This document shows positions 12,489 to 25,818 of a stretch of DNA of 64,000 nucleotides, piece by piece (the stretch's first letter is position 1; each line of letters begins with the position of its first letter). The notes under the pieces are model-generated. The model was not told the DNA's origin, ran no database searches, and was given only the letters and a program-made list of their open reading frames with translations. The DNA comes from Gordionus sp. m RMFG-2023 (taxonomy: Eukaryota; Nematomorpha; Gordioida; Chordodea; Parachordodidae): positions 6,512,846-6,576,845 of the forward strand of contig NC_088779.1 of NCBI RefSeq assembly GCF_954871325.1, given 5' to 3'. The translations under genes and the position numbers were made by a program.

Positions 12489-15400
12489 TTTAAACAAATA
12501 AAGAATGGATTAAAATTAGCAACAGGATTCATGCGCTCAAAAGAGCATTTAAAGTGGAATAAAGACCATGAACATTTTAGAGGAATTTATTAGATTCTCT
12601 CATTTTCTTGTTGTTTCATTTATCTTGATTTATATCTTATTACTGTTGCATGACCTAATTTTGTTTTCTCCATAACGGCTAGCAAGGACGGATTTTCATC
12701 ATTTGTTAGTTGTGTCTTATTTCTAATATGATTTCTTACCTTAGATTTCAATAAAAATTAAATTTCAAAAATGACTCTGAAAAAGCTCGTATGAACCTCT
12801 GTGAAAAGTACACCCAGACTCTCGATAGCCTCAAAATTTAATTTTTATGGATAGTTTATAACCATGTTTCAAATCAAGTATAATTTTATAAAAATATAGC
12901 CTCATATGCATAAGTTATATATTTGGCTAAAAAATTAATCATTAGAGCTGTGTACTCTTAGAAGAAAAGCTCAAGACTCGCTAGAAACTCTGGCTCATAA
13001 GATCCTTGGATTCCCTTACTGAAATTCTTTTGTAAATTTTTTTTTAAATATTTTTTTTTAAAAAAAAAATTAGCATTGACCAAATATTTTGCTTTCAAAA
13101 CGCAGTATATGTAATTTTTTATATAAAAATTTTGTAAATATAAAATTTGCTATGGAAAAAATAAATAATATCCAAGGTTTTATAATATTTTATTTTCCGC
13201 AAATTTTTTTAAAAAATAAAATTTGAAAATTTTAACTATATTTGAAATTAAAACAAATGGTTTTTTTTTTGGTAAAATAATATTCATAGATATATATTAA
13301 TACATAATGTTTTAATCCAAAGGAAATTTTGATATAAGAAAAAAACAACCAATAATACTGATCACATTAAAGATGATAGGCAATATTGTCATGAAGTCAA
13401 AGAAAAGTGGTCTAAAACAATTAAACATAAAAACATATTAAAATAAGAATTACCTATAATTTTGTTTGTTCCCGCTTGGAAGAAATGGGGAAGAATTATA
13501 AAAATGTCCCATGGAATTAAGACACTTTGATAGGTAATGTTGAAGGGAGTAGGAGGTTCCTTTTCCCTTATCAATTATGTAAAAAAAATTTTAAACCACA
13601 TTTTAAGCTAGTTTTATAAAAAAAAATGGATATACTATCATATCACACTACATATCCACCTCTACCCTCGCTTCGCATAAAATGAATAAAATAAGTATAA
13701 TTATAATCAATAATTTATTTAGATTAAAACTACAACCTGTCAAAAAAAATGATATGGGGGGGGGGGGTGAAAACCCTTCACTCTTTTCTAAAGGAAATTC
13801 TGACTATAGATAGAAAAGATTTCACTTTAATGATTTTTAATTAAAGATTTAGCATAGAATTTAATTAAGAAACAAAAATATATTCTAAACTAAATATATG
13901 TATAATAGGTAAGTTTCGGAATTTAGGGTTTGGCTAATGCGGAGAAAGAAAGTAGAGTTTGGAGTCGGAACCCTGAAAAAACCGTAACAAACCAAGGAAC
14001 CAGGACCTAGAACCCCCTTTTAAAATATTTACGGTTCTAATAAAGGTGTTTAGTAATTTATGTATTGCTTTTTTTAATCATATTATGTCCCTTTTTCAAG
14101 CTCATAGTAACTTTTTATCAAAAAAGTTACTTCTTTACCAGGCTAAAGAACTTATATGTGTTTGAAAAAGGACGTGTGCCCAAAGTTGGGCAAAATCCTT
14201 TGGAAATGTATTAGGTCTTTACAAAATACTTTAAATTAAATATTTCGTTACATGTCCTAAGCTACTTGTTAAAATCTTCGCAACATACAATGTGGTTTAA
14301 TTTTGTAGCTTAAAGCTGCATAAAACTTTCAATACACTTAGCTATAAAAGAAAAATAATTTTAAAATATGACTGAGGTAAAATAAGATATTAAACAATTT
14401 AAATATTATAATCTAACCCATTTAATATAAAATTATGTGTGTTAATACCGTCCGTGATGGGTAAATTACCAATCCTACGAATGAAAATAGCACATAATAT
14501 TGTATTGTTTTTTAGAAATATTTCTTATATTTTCCGATACCGAATGACGAATCTTGTATGTACAGAAGTACTTAAAGGTCAATATTATTTCAATTGGCTT
14601 CTCTAAAAATGGAATACAATAAAAAAAAAATTTTAATTACACTGTGGAATGAAAAGTACTCCGAATATATTTTTTTGGAGGTATAGGGGAGGGCCTTGCA
14701 TGAAATACATTCTACTTGTTTCATCATTCTAACCGCTCTTATCAATTATCTTAAAAAAAATGCAGCATCTAGAATGGCAGAATCTTTAGGCTGAATATAA
14801 TGGATAAGCCATAATAATATTCAATATAAATTTATACTTTTTTTGCACCATTTGTTTCTAGATTTATCATCTTTATCTGTTATATTTGTATATAAAATGC
14901 TTTCTTCTTCATTTTTATACAACCATTATATATTAGAAGTTACTTCCTCATGACTTCTACTTTTTAAAAAATTTATTTCTAAATTAAAGTGAATGCCGTT
15001 GAAAAATAAATTAACTATATTTTCTTATTATTAATATCATTGATTAGAATTATGAATTAGAAAGTAAATTTTATTATTTGGAAAAGAATAATTTTGAGTA
15101 TTTTAAAATTTAATTCTAGTTCAAAAAAAAATGTATTTCGCTGCAACTGAATAAAGATACATTTCAAAATGTTCCAAAATACATACGTGGTAGCTTAAAT
15201 GGAATATAATATTGTTTAAAAAATGTCTAGTGATTCATTTTAGAGGGTTTGATTTATTGTTTAATTTTTTTCCACTTGCTTATTACAACAGGGTTTTGGA
15301 ATCAGAACTTTAAACCCTGGAAATATATTTAAATTCGGAATCAAAACTCCAAGATAAGATTTTGCTTTCGCTTAGACCCAACCTTAAGGGGAGAAAAATA

Positions 15401-15910
15401 TGTGATATAAACAAATTATCATTAAAAAGAAACACTTCTTAAAACAAATATAATATATATATATATATATATATATAAACATCTTATCAAATTTAAGTAA
15501 ATAATCATAATAGAAATAAATATAACAGGTAAAATAATAAATAAATAAATTTTTACTGTTAATATAAATCAGATATTCATTACATCGTTACATAAACCTA
15601 TTTATCAAAAAAAGTTGTGAATCGATTATTATATTTAAATTATTTCATTTTATTTATATATATTTAAATTTTTTTTTAAAAAAAAATATAAATATTATTT
15701 GGCAATAATATAAAAATACTTTTAATGACTGACAAAATTATTAAAATAAAAAAATCACAGTGTTATTTATTTATAAATAACTTTTGAAAAGTAACGATTT
15801 AAGTTAGAAGTTACTTTTTTAAATTACGTAGTATATAACCAGGGTCCATGTAAAAATTATTAGAGGTAGATCTTCGTATTTTTATATTGCCCAAAGACAT
15901 ATAACAATAT
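12489..15910. other. AT-rich intergenic DNA, no gene seen
   Basis: It includes a run of 12 G at 13756-13767, a TA run at 15453-15476 and a hAT-end-like word AAAGTTGGGCAAAA near 14181 without a partner. No coding or RNA gene is supported. Confidence 0.5.
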
Positions 15911-16197
15911 CTAGACTGACAATGCATTCATTTAAAAGTGTACCTCGATGAAAACAGCTGTGGACGCCATTTTGATTACCCGTTTATAAACGAAAGGCCA
16001 ATTTTTCTCCTATGTCTGGGGCAAACTTTATTGAAGAATTGACTGATCATCGAGACAATAAGGAAGCAAGTTATCAATTTAATCGTAGTTTTTAATAAGA
16101 GAATATTTACCATATGGGTTACCAAAATGGCGGGTCCAGCTGATTTGCTTTTAACGATGCTTAAAAATGCATTTTAATGAATGAATCGTCAGTCTAG
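15911..16197. mobile_element. MITE with long terminal inverted repeats (about 290 bp)
   Basis: The left end CTAGACTGACAATGCATTCA is mirrored at the right by TGAATGAATCGTCAGTCTAG. The match continues inward (CGCCATTTTGATTACCC on the left; reverse complement of CGCCATTTTGGTAACCC on the right) for about 100 bp per arm. No coding frame. The target duplication is not clear. Confidence 0.7.
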
Positions 16198-16974
16198 GTA
16201 ATATATATATCTTTGATTTTCTCAAAATTTTGATTTATAATCATTATTTTAAATTATTCCTACTTCGGTAAGAGGAAGGAGGGGGGGGGGTGTAGATGGA
16301 TACCTTTTATTTATGTCTAGAAATGGTATTTACGAACTGGTAAATTTTCTAAATATAAAATTCCGGCTCGGTTAAGATTCAGTTGGTTAAATTTTTAAAA
16401 GGTTCAGGGTTGGTTATCTGAAAATAATTATATATCATATTTAATTTACCCATATGTCCAGATCTGTTTTTAAAATATAACTTTTACTTTCCATTACCTC
16501 CTAATCTATTTTAGATGTATCTTACCAACATAACAAACAGACAGTTACATCGAAAATAGATAAAAGATGACTAAAAAAGAGAATTAAAAGTAGCCTAAAA
16601 TAATAATATAGGGGGGCACTCAAAACGGGAATTAATTTTATTGGGAAATACTGATATTAAATATGTATATTTAGGACGTATAAATCAATCATATGTGTAA
16701 AATTTCGAATATTTAATTAAGTAAGAATTGATATTTGTAAATTTATAATGTATATTTTAAAGTCAACCCACCAACCAATATAAATAAAGTATTTAACTAA
16801 TAATATTAAATTGTATCATCGTGAAAGGTTTTACTTTTTATTATTGACTAAATTTAAATATAATCCAACAAAAAATAAAGGGAACTTTTAAAAAAATTAA
16901 CGATGTAAAAATAATTAAAAATTCCATACGAAAGTGTTACTTCTCATAGATATGATCTTAAGTTACAGCGTATA
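16198..16974. other. AT-rich intergenic DNA
   Basis: It contains a run of 10 G at 16281-16290 and a patch (about 16360-16420) with GGCTCGGTTAAG and GGTTCAGGGTTGGTT, probably a degraded transposon end. No gene. Confidence 0.4.
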
Positions 16975-17065
16975 ATTGGTTTAAATCGGTTAGCTCCTTC
17001 CGGTTTAGTTACGGTTAAGGATAAAAGTTCATTCCGGTACGGGTCAGTTCGATTTACTCCTGGTC
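16975..17065. mobile_element. Fragment related to the hAT element end at 61.1-61.27 kb
   Basis: The order of words CCGGTTTAGTTACGGTTA, TTCATTCCGGTACGGGTCAG and TTCGATTT parallels the right end of the hAT element at about 61190-61265 (GGTTACGGTTACGGTTCAG, TTCATTCCGGTTTGG). It looks like a decayed solo end or non-autonomous relative. Confidence 0.5.
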
Positions 17066-18375
17066 ATGGTCATTCAGTAAATATCGCCATAGTTGATTTA
17101 GAAAGGAACTTCTACACTTTTCCCCTAACCCGATGGAAATTTTCCCTCTCCCATAATCAAAATAAACAGAAAAATGAAGTTCAAATAAAAACTACCTCCT
17201 AACCCCGAATGCGCGCTAATTTATTCACAACTACCTATTTTTCCAATTTTAATGACGATCTTGTGTCATATCCCCCCCTCAGTGATAGAAGTTAGAACTA
17301 TATTCTAATCCTTGATTTTTTGGAAATCGAAACCATATATTTTTTTCAGCACTTCCAGGGGCAAAAAAAAGTGTTGCTGATTTGATTATTACATTTTATA
17401 TATTTCTAATTTATAAATTTTATAATTTTAAAGAAAAAATTCAGTAATTTAATCGCTTTCATTTATTCCAGGAGGCAGCTATTAGATTTATTTCGGATAA
17501 ATGGAATTTAGTTAGCATTGATTGCGCATCCACCTTATTTAATGTGCTTCATTTAGTGATAGTATAGTTAATCATTTTATAAACTTAGAGAAACATTTTA
17601 TTATCTTTATTACCTTTTTTTTTAATTCTTAAATATGCACAAAATTATTTACAAGTGCTGTATTGAATAAATACATTCCTGCATTTAGTAAAAAAATAAA
17701 TAAATATAAAAAAATAATGAAAAATATTTTTAATTAGAGACACAAAAAAAAAATGATACAAAGGGAGCAAATGATAGATGTTTCGGACTAGCCATGTGCG
17801 TATTATTTTTACTCTACCCGTAAAATATATTTTGTTCAAGTTGTCCTGCCAAGCCCGGATTTTTTTTTTTTTGGGGGGGGGGGGTGCTGCGCCGACCACT
17901 GATGTAAAACCCTGCTCGAACCGATGCGACTAGATTACGGGTCATAGGTCGGACGGACATATTCTCTCAGACTTGAACCCGACAAAATTTTAAGTTATTT
18001 TTTTTGCCTAAAATTGGCATTCGTTCGGTCGGACAAGAATTCTTTTTTATCCGATCAGGTCGGACCTGAAAAAGAAACTCCCATTAAGGCACGATGTGAT
18101 TCCACCATCGGATTCAAATTTTTAAAATCGCACCATTTTATGGGGGCCGGGGGTATTTTATCCGAATTCCTTATTAGTTCCCTTTTCTAATATAAACCTT
18201 AAGAAAACATAATAGAAAAATTCCCACCATTACCTTGCCTGCTCGCATATTCTATTCTCCTCATCACCGTTACTGTATATTATTATTAATCCTAGTCAAA
18301 AGATTCGAATGAATTATTCGACTTTTTTTGAATGAATCGAATAATTTATTATTCGAAATCTTTCTTCCTTTGTAT
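17066..18375. other. AT-rich intergenic DNA with T13-G12 homopolymer and decayed repeat
   Basis: A run of 13 T followed by 12 G spans 17860-17884. At about 17930-18070 the GGTCGGACGGACAT and GATCAGGTCGGACCTG words look like a degraded repeat core. At about 18300-18360 several ATTCGAAT-type words alternate in both orientations. No coding region. Confidence 0.45.
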
Positions 18376-18569
18376 CAAGAGACCTGCAGAGGTACCATTT
18401 GCACGCCGGCCTCGATTTAAAAAAAATATATTATGCTTATTTTTAAAATTTTATTGATAGATAATAATAGCTATTTAAAATATACGGACCCGGCTCGGGT
18501 ATATTTAAAAATGTTAAAACACGGCCCCGTGTATTCTACCGGGGTTAGGGCTTTGCCTACAGATCTCTG
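18376..18569. mobile_element. MITE, family B, with perfect 8-bp target duplication
   Basis: The left end CAAGAGACCTGCAGAGGTAC and the right end GCCTACAGATCTCTG are inverted relatives. The same 8 bases CTTTGTAT flank both sides (18368-18375 and 18570-18577). The interior carries ACCCGGCTCGGG-type words. The 8-bp duplication with a CAGAGATCTG end indicates a hAT-derived non-autonomous element. Related copies: 6349-6641, about 48338-48560, and 47268-47440 more distantly. Confidence 0.8.
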
Positions 18570-19518
18570 CTTTGTATATTGATCATTTTTATTACTTCTA
18601 TTTTAAAAAAATATACTCTTCTTTTTTAGGAAAATTGATGGCTTTTTTTTCAAATATTTTGTAAATAAAAACCTTAAACATAAAAATAATAAACTTTTTT
18701 TTTCCCTTTACGTAATAATGTAAAATTGATATGAAAAATAAAATAAAAAATTGCACAGCTGATTTTCACATTAATAAAAATTTTTCCTGCAAAAGCGTGC
18801 TTTTGCTGTAATATTTTTTTATTTTTTTTTTCAAAAATAAATAAATAAATTTAATTAATTTATTAAAATTCATTAAAAATATATATAATTTAAATTAAAA
18901 ATAATTTAGAAAATTCGCTATAATTTCGCAGATTTACAAAAAAAAAAATTTAGATTTTGACGATTTATGAATTATTTTTATTATACATTTTTTTTTGTAA
19001 AAAAAATATATAGATAAATAATAATAATGATAATAAAAAATAAGATAATAAAAATGAAATAAAATAAAATAAAATTCATTTTTTTTTACCAAAAAAATAT
19101 ATATTTTAAAAATAAATCCTAATTACATAACATCCATTATTTTACACATATACTTTTTTTTAAATATTATATTTTGTATTTCTGTAGTTATAATAAATAG
19201 TAAGAGGTAATTTTAAAAATATTTATGAACAAATAACATTTTAAGTTGTCAAACATAATTAACATAATTATTTAAAATTGGTAATTAATTAATTTATCCA
19301 ATTTTTCCGGTCCATATATTCATATATTTATTATTTTTTTAAAAGAAAAAACAGAATTATGTCCTAAAAAAAGTGCCATAATTATAAAAAAATTTTTTTT
19401 TTAAAAAAATATTAAAAATGCGGTGAAAATATTAACTTCTCATTCTTTCAAAAGATATTATCACGTCTGTAAATGTAATCTTTCGGACCCCATTATCACT
19501 CCGGTTTATCATGAAAAA
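18570..19518. other. AT-rich DNA upstream of the LamG gene
   Basis: Extremely AT-rich with long A and T runs. No promoter element could be singled out because TATA-like words are everywhere. Confidence 0.4.
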
Positions 19519-19681
19519 ATGAATTTGGTTAATAAATATTTACCGTATCGATACCACGAAGATTTCGTTATTCGTCGGAAATTCAATCCATGCCCACTGG
19601 CATCTATTTTCATTTTATTACTTCTAAATTCTTTCGTGCACGAGATTCATTCGGTTGTTCCATATTCATTTAAGGTTAAAG
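19519..19681 (+). CDS. Exon 1 (tentative): start codon and signal peptide
   Basis: ATG at 19519 opens 54 codons ending in phase 1 before GTAAAAAG. A hydrophobic core 'LASIFILLLLNSFV' after a basic stretch, then 'HEIHS', looks like a signal peptide with a long n-region. The phase fits the next recognised exon at 26016. The block is GC-richer than its flanks. Undetected exons of phase 1-1 inside the 6.3-kb intron cannot be excluded. Confidence 0.5.
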
Positions 19682-22600
19682 GTAAAAAGAAAGAAACAAC
19701 TTTTAAATTAATATACATTTAAGTCTTTAATAATGGATTTTTTATAGAAAAGCCCAGTTAAAATTAGCTTAATCAAACTCAGCTTTTAAAAAAGTCATAA
19801 ATGAATTTTAATGATTGGCCTGTATTTTCGGCATTCTCGTTAATATTAAGATCCAATTGGACGATTTTTTAGCCATTTTCTACCTATTATTATTGTTTTA
19901 AATTATTAAGAATTAATGAAATGAGAAATAGAATATTTTATGTCGAACTTAGATTCTAATTTTCATTTATAAATTATGTATTCATTTATTTTTTATTTTA
20001 CCACCAAAAAAAAAGACTATTATTTTTTTTTTTTACCTTAATGTGTATTTTTTTTTTTGTATATTCAATAATATAAAAATTATAAACAAAATAATTGAAA
20101 GAAAGATTGTATTAGATTTTAAATACCTTATTTTTTATATATAAAGGAGTTTATTATTATTTTCTAACGATGAGTTACTGATTTTTAAATTAAAATTTGA
20201 TATATTTCGAGCCTCGCACACCTTAAAATATGGATAATTTTAGCTTAATACCAAGGTCCGGCCTGGTCTGCTCAATTTTTAACATGCCCCCAGCCCAAGC
20301 TTAAATGGAAGCCTGGGGTATTTTGCTTCCGATCTTTGCGGGTCAGCGGCGCTCTGAAGGCCTCTGATTCAGATATCTGAGCTTAACACTCCTAACCTTC
20401 AAAAAATAATTTTATTTAATTAGTTTCGGGACGCCTTGCAGGAACTATCTCATATCATCATAAATTTTTTAGTTCTTCCATTTTCCAGCCTTCAGTTTCA
20501 AACATTTTCATTTATTGAAAACTGTAAATTTTAAAAATTTAATTTTCATAATAATTTATTAATTATGCAATTAATATTATTTATTGATTTTCACCCTAAA
20601 TATATATTTTTTTTAATTTTTTAAAAAAATAAAATATTTCCTCCGTTTCTTTACCTGTCGTTTAGCACGTGAAAAATATTAACCCCTTAAACACCACCAA
20701 TAATCAATATTAATTATTAATTTATAGGAAAAAAAAAATTTAATATTTTAATTTAATACATTTTTTTTTTAAAGTGTGATTATTATAGTCATTTTAAAAA
20801 AATTAATAATTAATATTTATAATTCGAAGGATTATGAACGGAAGGTGGTGTGCTATTATAATATTAAATACAATGTTGATTCTATTAATTTATAATTTTT
20901 TTTATTAAACCTGACTAATTTGGGGACTTTTGAGACCAAATTTTTGCCCATATTACACATCCATTCTATTTATCAAGATTTTTTAAAATAAATTTTCTAA
21001 TAGTAGTGAATAGGAATTCGATTGGGACTCAAAACTTTGGTCAAATTAGGCAATAAGAGCCCAATTTAGATAAGTTTTATACTGTATAATAAATAATATT
21101 AATTAATAATTTATAGTTTATATATATATATAAATTTAAACAGAATTATTGTTTTTTTTATATTCCTTTCTTATGTGATTAATGCCACTTGACAAAGATG
21201 AATTTAGGAAATTGCCAAAGTTCATTGATCCAATTTACTTTAATTATCCTTTTATTTTCGGAAATTTTTATATTATAGGATCTTATTATACACTTCTAAT
21301 TCTTTAAGAAAAATAATATATTGCCACTTGGATAAAATATATATATACACCTATGCTAATGATATACGACCACGACAAATTGAAACCACACTGACGTAAG
21401 AGCTTGTGGTGATTGATTCAATTTCTTCAAGCAAATTTGTCAATTTTCCAATATCATTTTAAAAGCTAATAAAAATTCTATACACTTTCTCCAACTAGTT
21501 TGAAAAAAGTTCTAATATACCATAAATTTTTGTTTTCTTCTATTTTCAAATAAATCGTTTATTACAGATTTCTTATTCTATTACAATTTTGGTCTATTCC
21601 AAAAAAAAGAGTGTGTTGTTTAAATGGCTCTATTCAGGCAATCTTGAATATCTTTTTAGTCAAAATACTATTATATGCAAGCTTCGAAATTTTCTTAATA
21701 AATGTCCAAACCTTTCTGCCATCTACGAACAAAGTCTACGGGGCTTGGGTTAAAGTTTTTTTTTGTGGGCTAAAATATTGGGTTAGCCGTTTTTAAAAAT
21801 CGAGCCGTTTAACAAACACCACAATTAAGAATTGTAACATTATTATTATTTCTATGAATAAGAATAGTAAATTATTCGATTAAAAGAATCGAATACTAAT
21901 AGTAAATTGTTCGAAAGAATCGAATACGAACAATTCGTTATTCGCATATTCGTTTTTGAATAAGCTAATTGCGATATATCGAATTCCTAATTATTGAAAT
22001 GACTTAGTTAAAAGGAGACTCAGCCCCCCCCTACCCCCTATCTAATTTATTTTTGGAGGAACCCCTCCTTTTGATATAGCACGAGAAAAAAAAATACAGA
22101 TTGAAAAATAAAGGTGGAGTTAAAACTTAAGTCGGATTTTAATCCTTCCGCGATAAAATTATTATGTTACCCGGTCAAAACCAATAAAAAATCCGGTTGG
22201 TTCAATACGAACTTCCGATAGGCTCTGACTTGGGACCTCTTTCGATTTCTTTTGTTTTTTTGTTAATTTTGATTTGAATTTCCCTTTTCTTTGATTTTGA
22301 TTTGGTTAGAGGATAGAAAGTAAAATGGTCATTGGCTTAGGATTATGTAGAAATTCTTGGTCCAACTCAACAGGGTCCGTTACTCGAGCGTATTTAGTTC
22401 AGGGACACCACCTGCATTAGTCAAATATTCCCCCGGGTATCGAAACTTTCAAGCCCAAATTTTATTTTTGGATCATTTTATGGCCACGACCTGAAATTTT
22501 TATGAATATTAAACATCCCATTATAAGATATTCTAACATTTTCTTATTAATTAATCTACAATTATTTTTAAAAATTTTTTTTTATCTAACCGGGTCGGCC

Positions 22601-25600
22601 CGGATTTTAAATTTAAGCCCGACCGGATTCATTTTTAAAGTCTGGCTCAGATTTTTAAGACCGACTTAGATTTTTTTTAAAGTCGTATCATTTCTTGGTC
22701 CATTCTGATTTATTTTTTAAAAGAGGCTTAGAAAGATGACAATCTTTTGATTTGGTTAAATTTCTTGGTTTACATGAGTCAATTTGAGAAAATTAACAAT
22801 ATATAATTCTCTTTAAAATTGATAATAATATTATCTTTTCCAAATAACGTTTTTAAAAATATTGGTTTTAAAGTTCCAAAATAAAATAGTTTTTACTGTA
22901 TTACCTCACATGAGAGAACGAAATGCCGCATTTCAAATGCGACATATTTTCTTTTATAAAATATTATATTATATTTTGTTTTATTTATTAAATTATTTTA
23001 TTTTTTGAATTCTGGATATTTTATATTCAAAAAAAAAATTAAATAAAAAAATAAAGTAGGAAAAAATTTACCTATAGATTTATTATAAATTTACCTCTTA
23101 TATACTTTATTTTATTGTGTTATATTTGGTTTTGTTGATAATGTTATTTTATTTAACAATAAGAATTTATCCAATATGCCTGGAGATTTTCCCCATAGGT
23201 AGCAGAAAGGTTTAGACCTCTATTCGCCAAATCTTAAGTAGTGTTGTTAAATGGCTCCATTTGAGCCTATTTTTAAAAACGGCTTACTCAATACTTCCTA
23301 AGCGTCGAGATTTCGCCAATAGATGTTCAATCCTATGTACCATCTATGAGCAAAATCTTGCATAATAGTTTTCTGGATAAAATATTGAGTTAGCCGTTTA
23401 TAAAAATCGGCTCAAATTGAGCCGTTTAACAACACTAATCTTGAGGTCTTGTATAATATTATTTTGGCTAATCTTAATCGGGCAGTTTTTAAAAAATCGA
23501 CCTTAACAACACTATATTAACAATTAACAGTTTTTTTTAATTTGCTTCAAACTTTTATTGACCTTTTAAGTTTATATATTTTAACAAGATTTATAAGCGT
23601 GTCATAAATTTTATTTGAAGGATTTTTTTTAGGCATGTTTTTTCAATGCCTTTGGCCGAATTACATTATTTTATAAAGTTTTATATTTTTATCTCAATTT
23701 ATAGTCATTTTATACTCTTGAACATTTTTTTATTATTACGATGATAAAAGTTATAAAACTTAATCATTCTAAAAAAACGGAATTGGGACTACGGGTTCCC
23801 CCCAAAATACAAGCATAATTATATTTTAAAATAATATTTAAGGCAAATACTCAAGGCATACAGAGATGTTAATTCGATAATTAGCCAAAGTCTTGCGACG
23901 GCCAGAATACCAAACATTTTCTCGAGTCTGCTAATTTATCATCAAATTAATGTTTTAACGCCATTACCTTACTCTTGGCAAATCCTTAATTTGAGACTTC
24001 ATATGTAGTTATTCCTTTCCAAAAAAATGTTAATTCCTGATTCTTATAGCTGACATAAATAAAAAAATAAATACTTTTAAATTAACTAATTATCATTTTA
24101 TACCAATCGTTACATTTTCTCATTGACATATCTTCGGTCTAGAATTAGGGTGCTCCACTCGACATTTTCAAAATTTTTGAATTAGAAGTGGATAATAACT
24201 TATTTATACCCAATATATATAAAATAAAAAACTAGATTGAAAAATATTAATTTTTGCCAAAGTTTTTGTTTTTAACTTTAATGTTGATTTTCTCATTTTA
24301 AACATTTGCGCAAGTGGAGCACTCCAATTTTAGACCGACGATATGAAACGTATCTTAGATTTAAAAAAAAAATAATATAGGCAGCAGAATCAAAGCCCAT
24401 TTCATATTAGAGGCTCTGATCTAGTGTTGTTAAACGGCTCAATTTTTAAAAACAGCTAACCCAATTTGTTAGCTAAGAATTCTAGACAAGCCTGGTAATT
24501 TTACTCGTAGAAGGTAGAAATGTTTGAATTTATTAACAAAATCTCGAGGATTATGTCTTATTTTTTGGCTATAATATTAGTCTAGCCGTTTATTTAAACA
24601 ACACTAGTCTGATCATTTAGGCACATTTTGTAAGTCTCGATCTTAATATATAAAAGAAATAAAACATATTTTTTTTTAACAAAAAAAACTTTTAGAAAAT
24701 TTATATAAACATTTAAAGATATCACCGAATTATATAATATTCTTTTATGTTAAATTGAAAGGAAAATACTTGAAGAAAAAAGAACACTAATGCCTTTAAC
24801 ATTTTTACAGCTTGTTTTATATGCTTAAAATAGTTATTTCTATGAAATGAAAAATTTTTTTAAATTTTTAAAATAAAAAACGTAAGAAAAGAAACATTAA
24901 AAGATGCCGTTATTAGGTCTGATAGCCCTGATTCCTTTCTACATAGTAATGTTGCTATAATAATACGCAACTAGTAATTTTCGTAATTCTATTTTAACAA
25001 AACACGACTTATTTTATCCACTATCTTTTGTCTTGAACCATGATTTAAGTAATGGGAACTTCCATTTCAATATGCCTAATGGAGATTAAGTTTATTCCAG
25101 ACTATGAGATGCTCAGTACATATATTAATTTTATTTACCGAAATTAGGTATGCGCTTAAGGATAGATATTGGTTCATTAATTGTTTATTTTTCTATTTTA
25201 GGTTTCAAGCCATATTTTTGGCTTATACTTTTGGGAGTTAAACCTAATTCGATTTTTTTATAACAAAATTCATTTCGTCGTGTGGAAATGTTGATTTTGT
25301 GATAAACCTTTATTGGGTTAGGATAATGGAACACAAAGAATTTCAAATTTTGCATAAAAAATTTTTAAAATTATAATGAATTATTGGCAGGTTTGAAAAG
25401 GAATCTTTCCAAAAAAGATTTTCTAAATAGGGTTACAAAAAAAATTCTCAATAATTATCTAAGAAGATTATTACAATTGTAATTATTGAAACATTTTTTT
25501 CTCAAAAAATGATTACCATCTTCTTACTTTGTATTGTAGTAGAAATATATTTGTAAAAGTCTGTTACAATAATATCAAAATTTTATTCTTAAAATATAAA

Positions 25601-25787
25601 AAATTTATCATTAATGCTAAAAGTGGAACAAGGTTATATTATTTTGTAATAATAAATAACACTAATCAATAATAATACAAGGAAAAATAAAAGGTTTAAA
25701 AAATAATAACAATAAAAATATAAACCATAAGACATAGTCTAGAAAGAACTTCCTGGCCAAAATGAATTAAAATAAGAATGAAAAGGA

Positions 25788-25818
<31 letters not shown>

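Noticed and set aside
17645-17899. 84-codon minus-strand frame with proline run
   Set aside because: The prolines come from the T13-G12 homopolymer; the rest is AT-driven.
21611-21796. 61-codon plus-strand frame
   Set aside because: It lies within a family A MITE copy.
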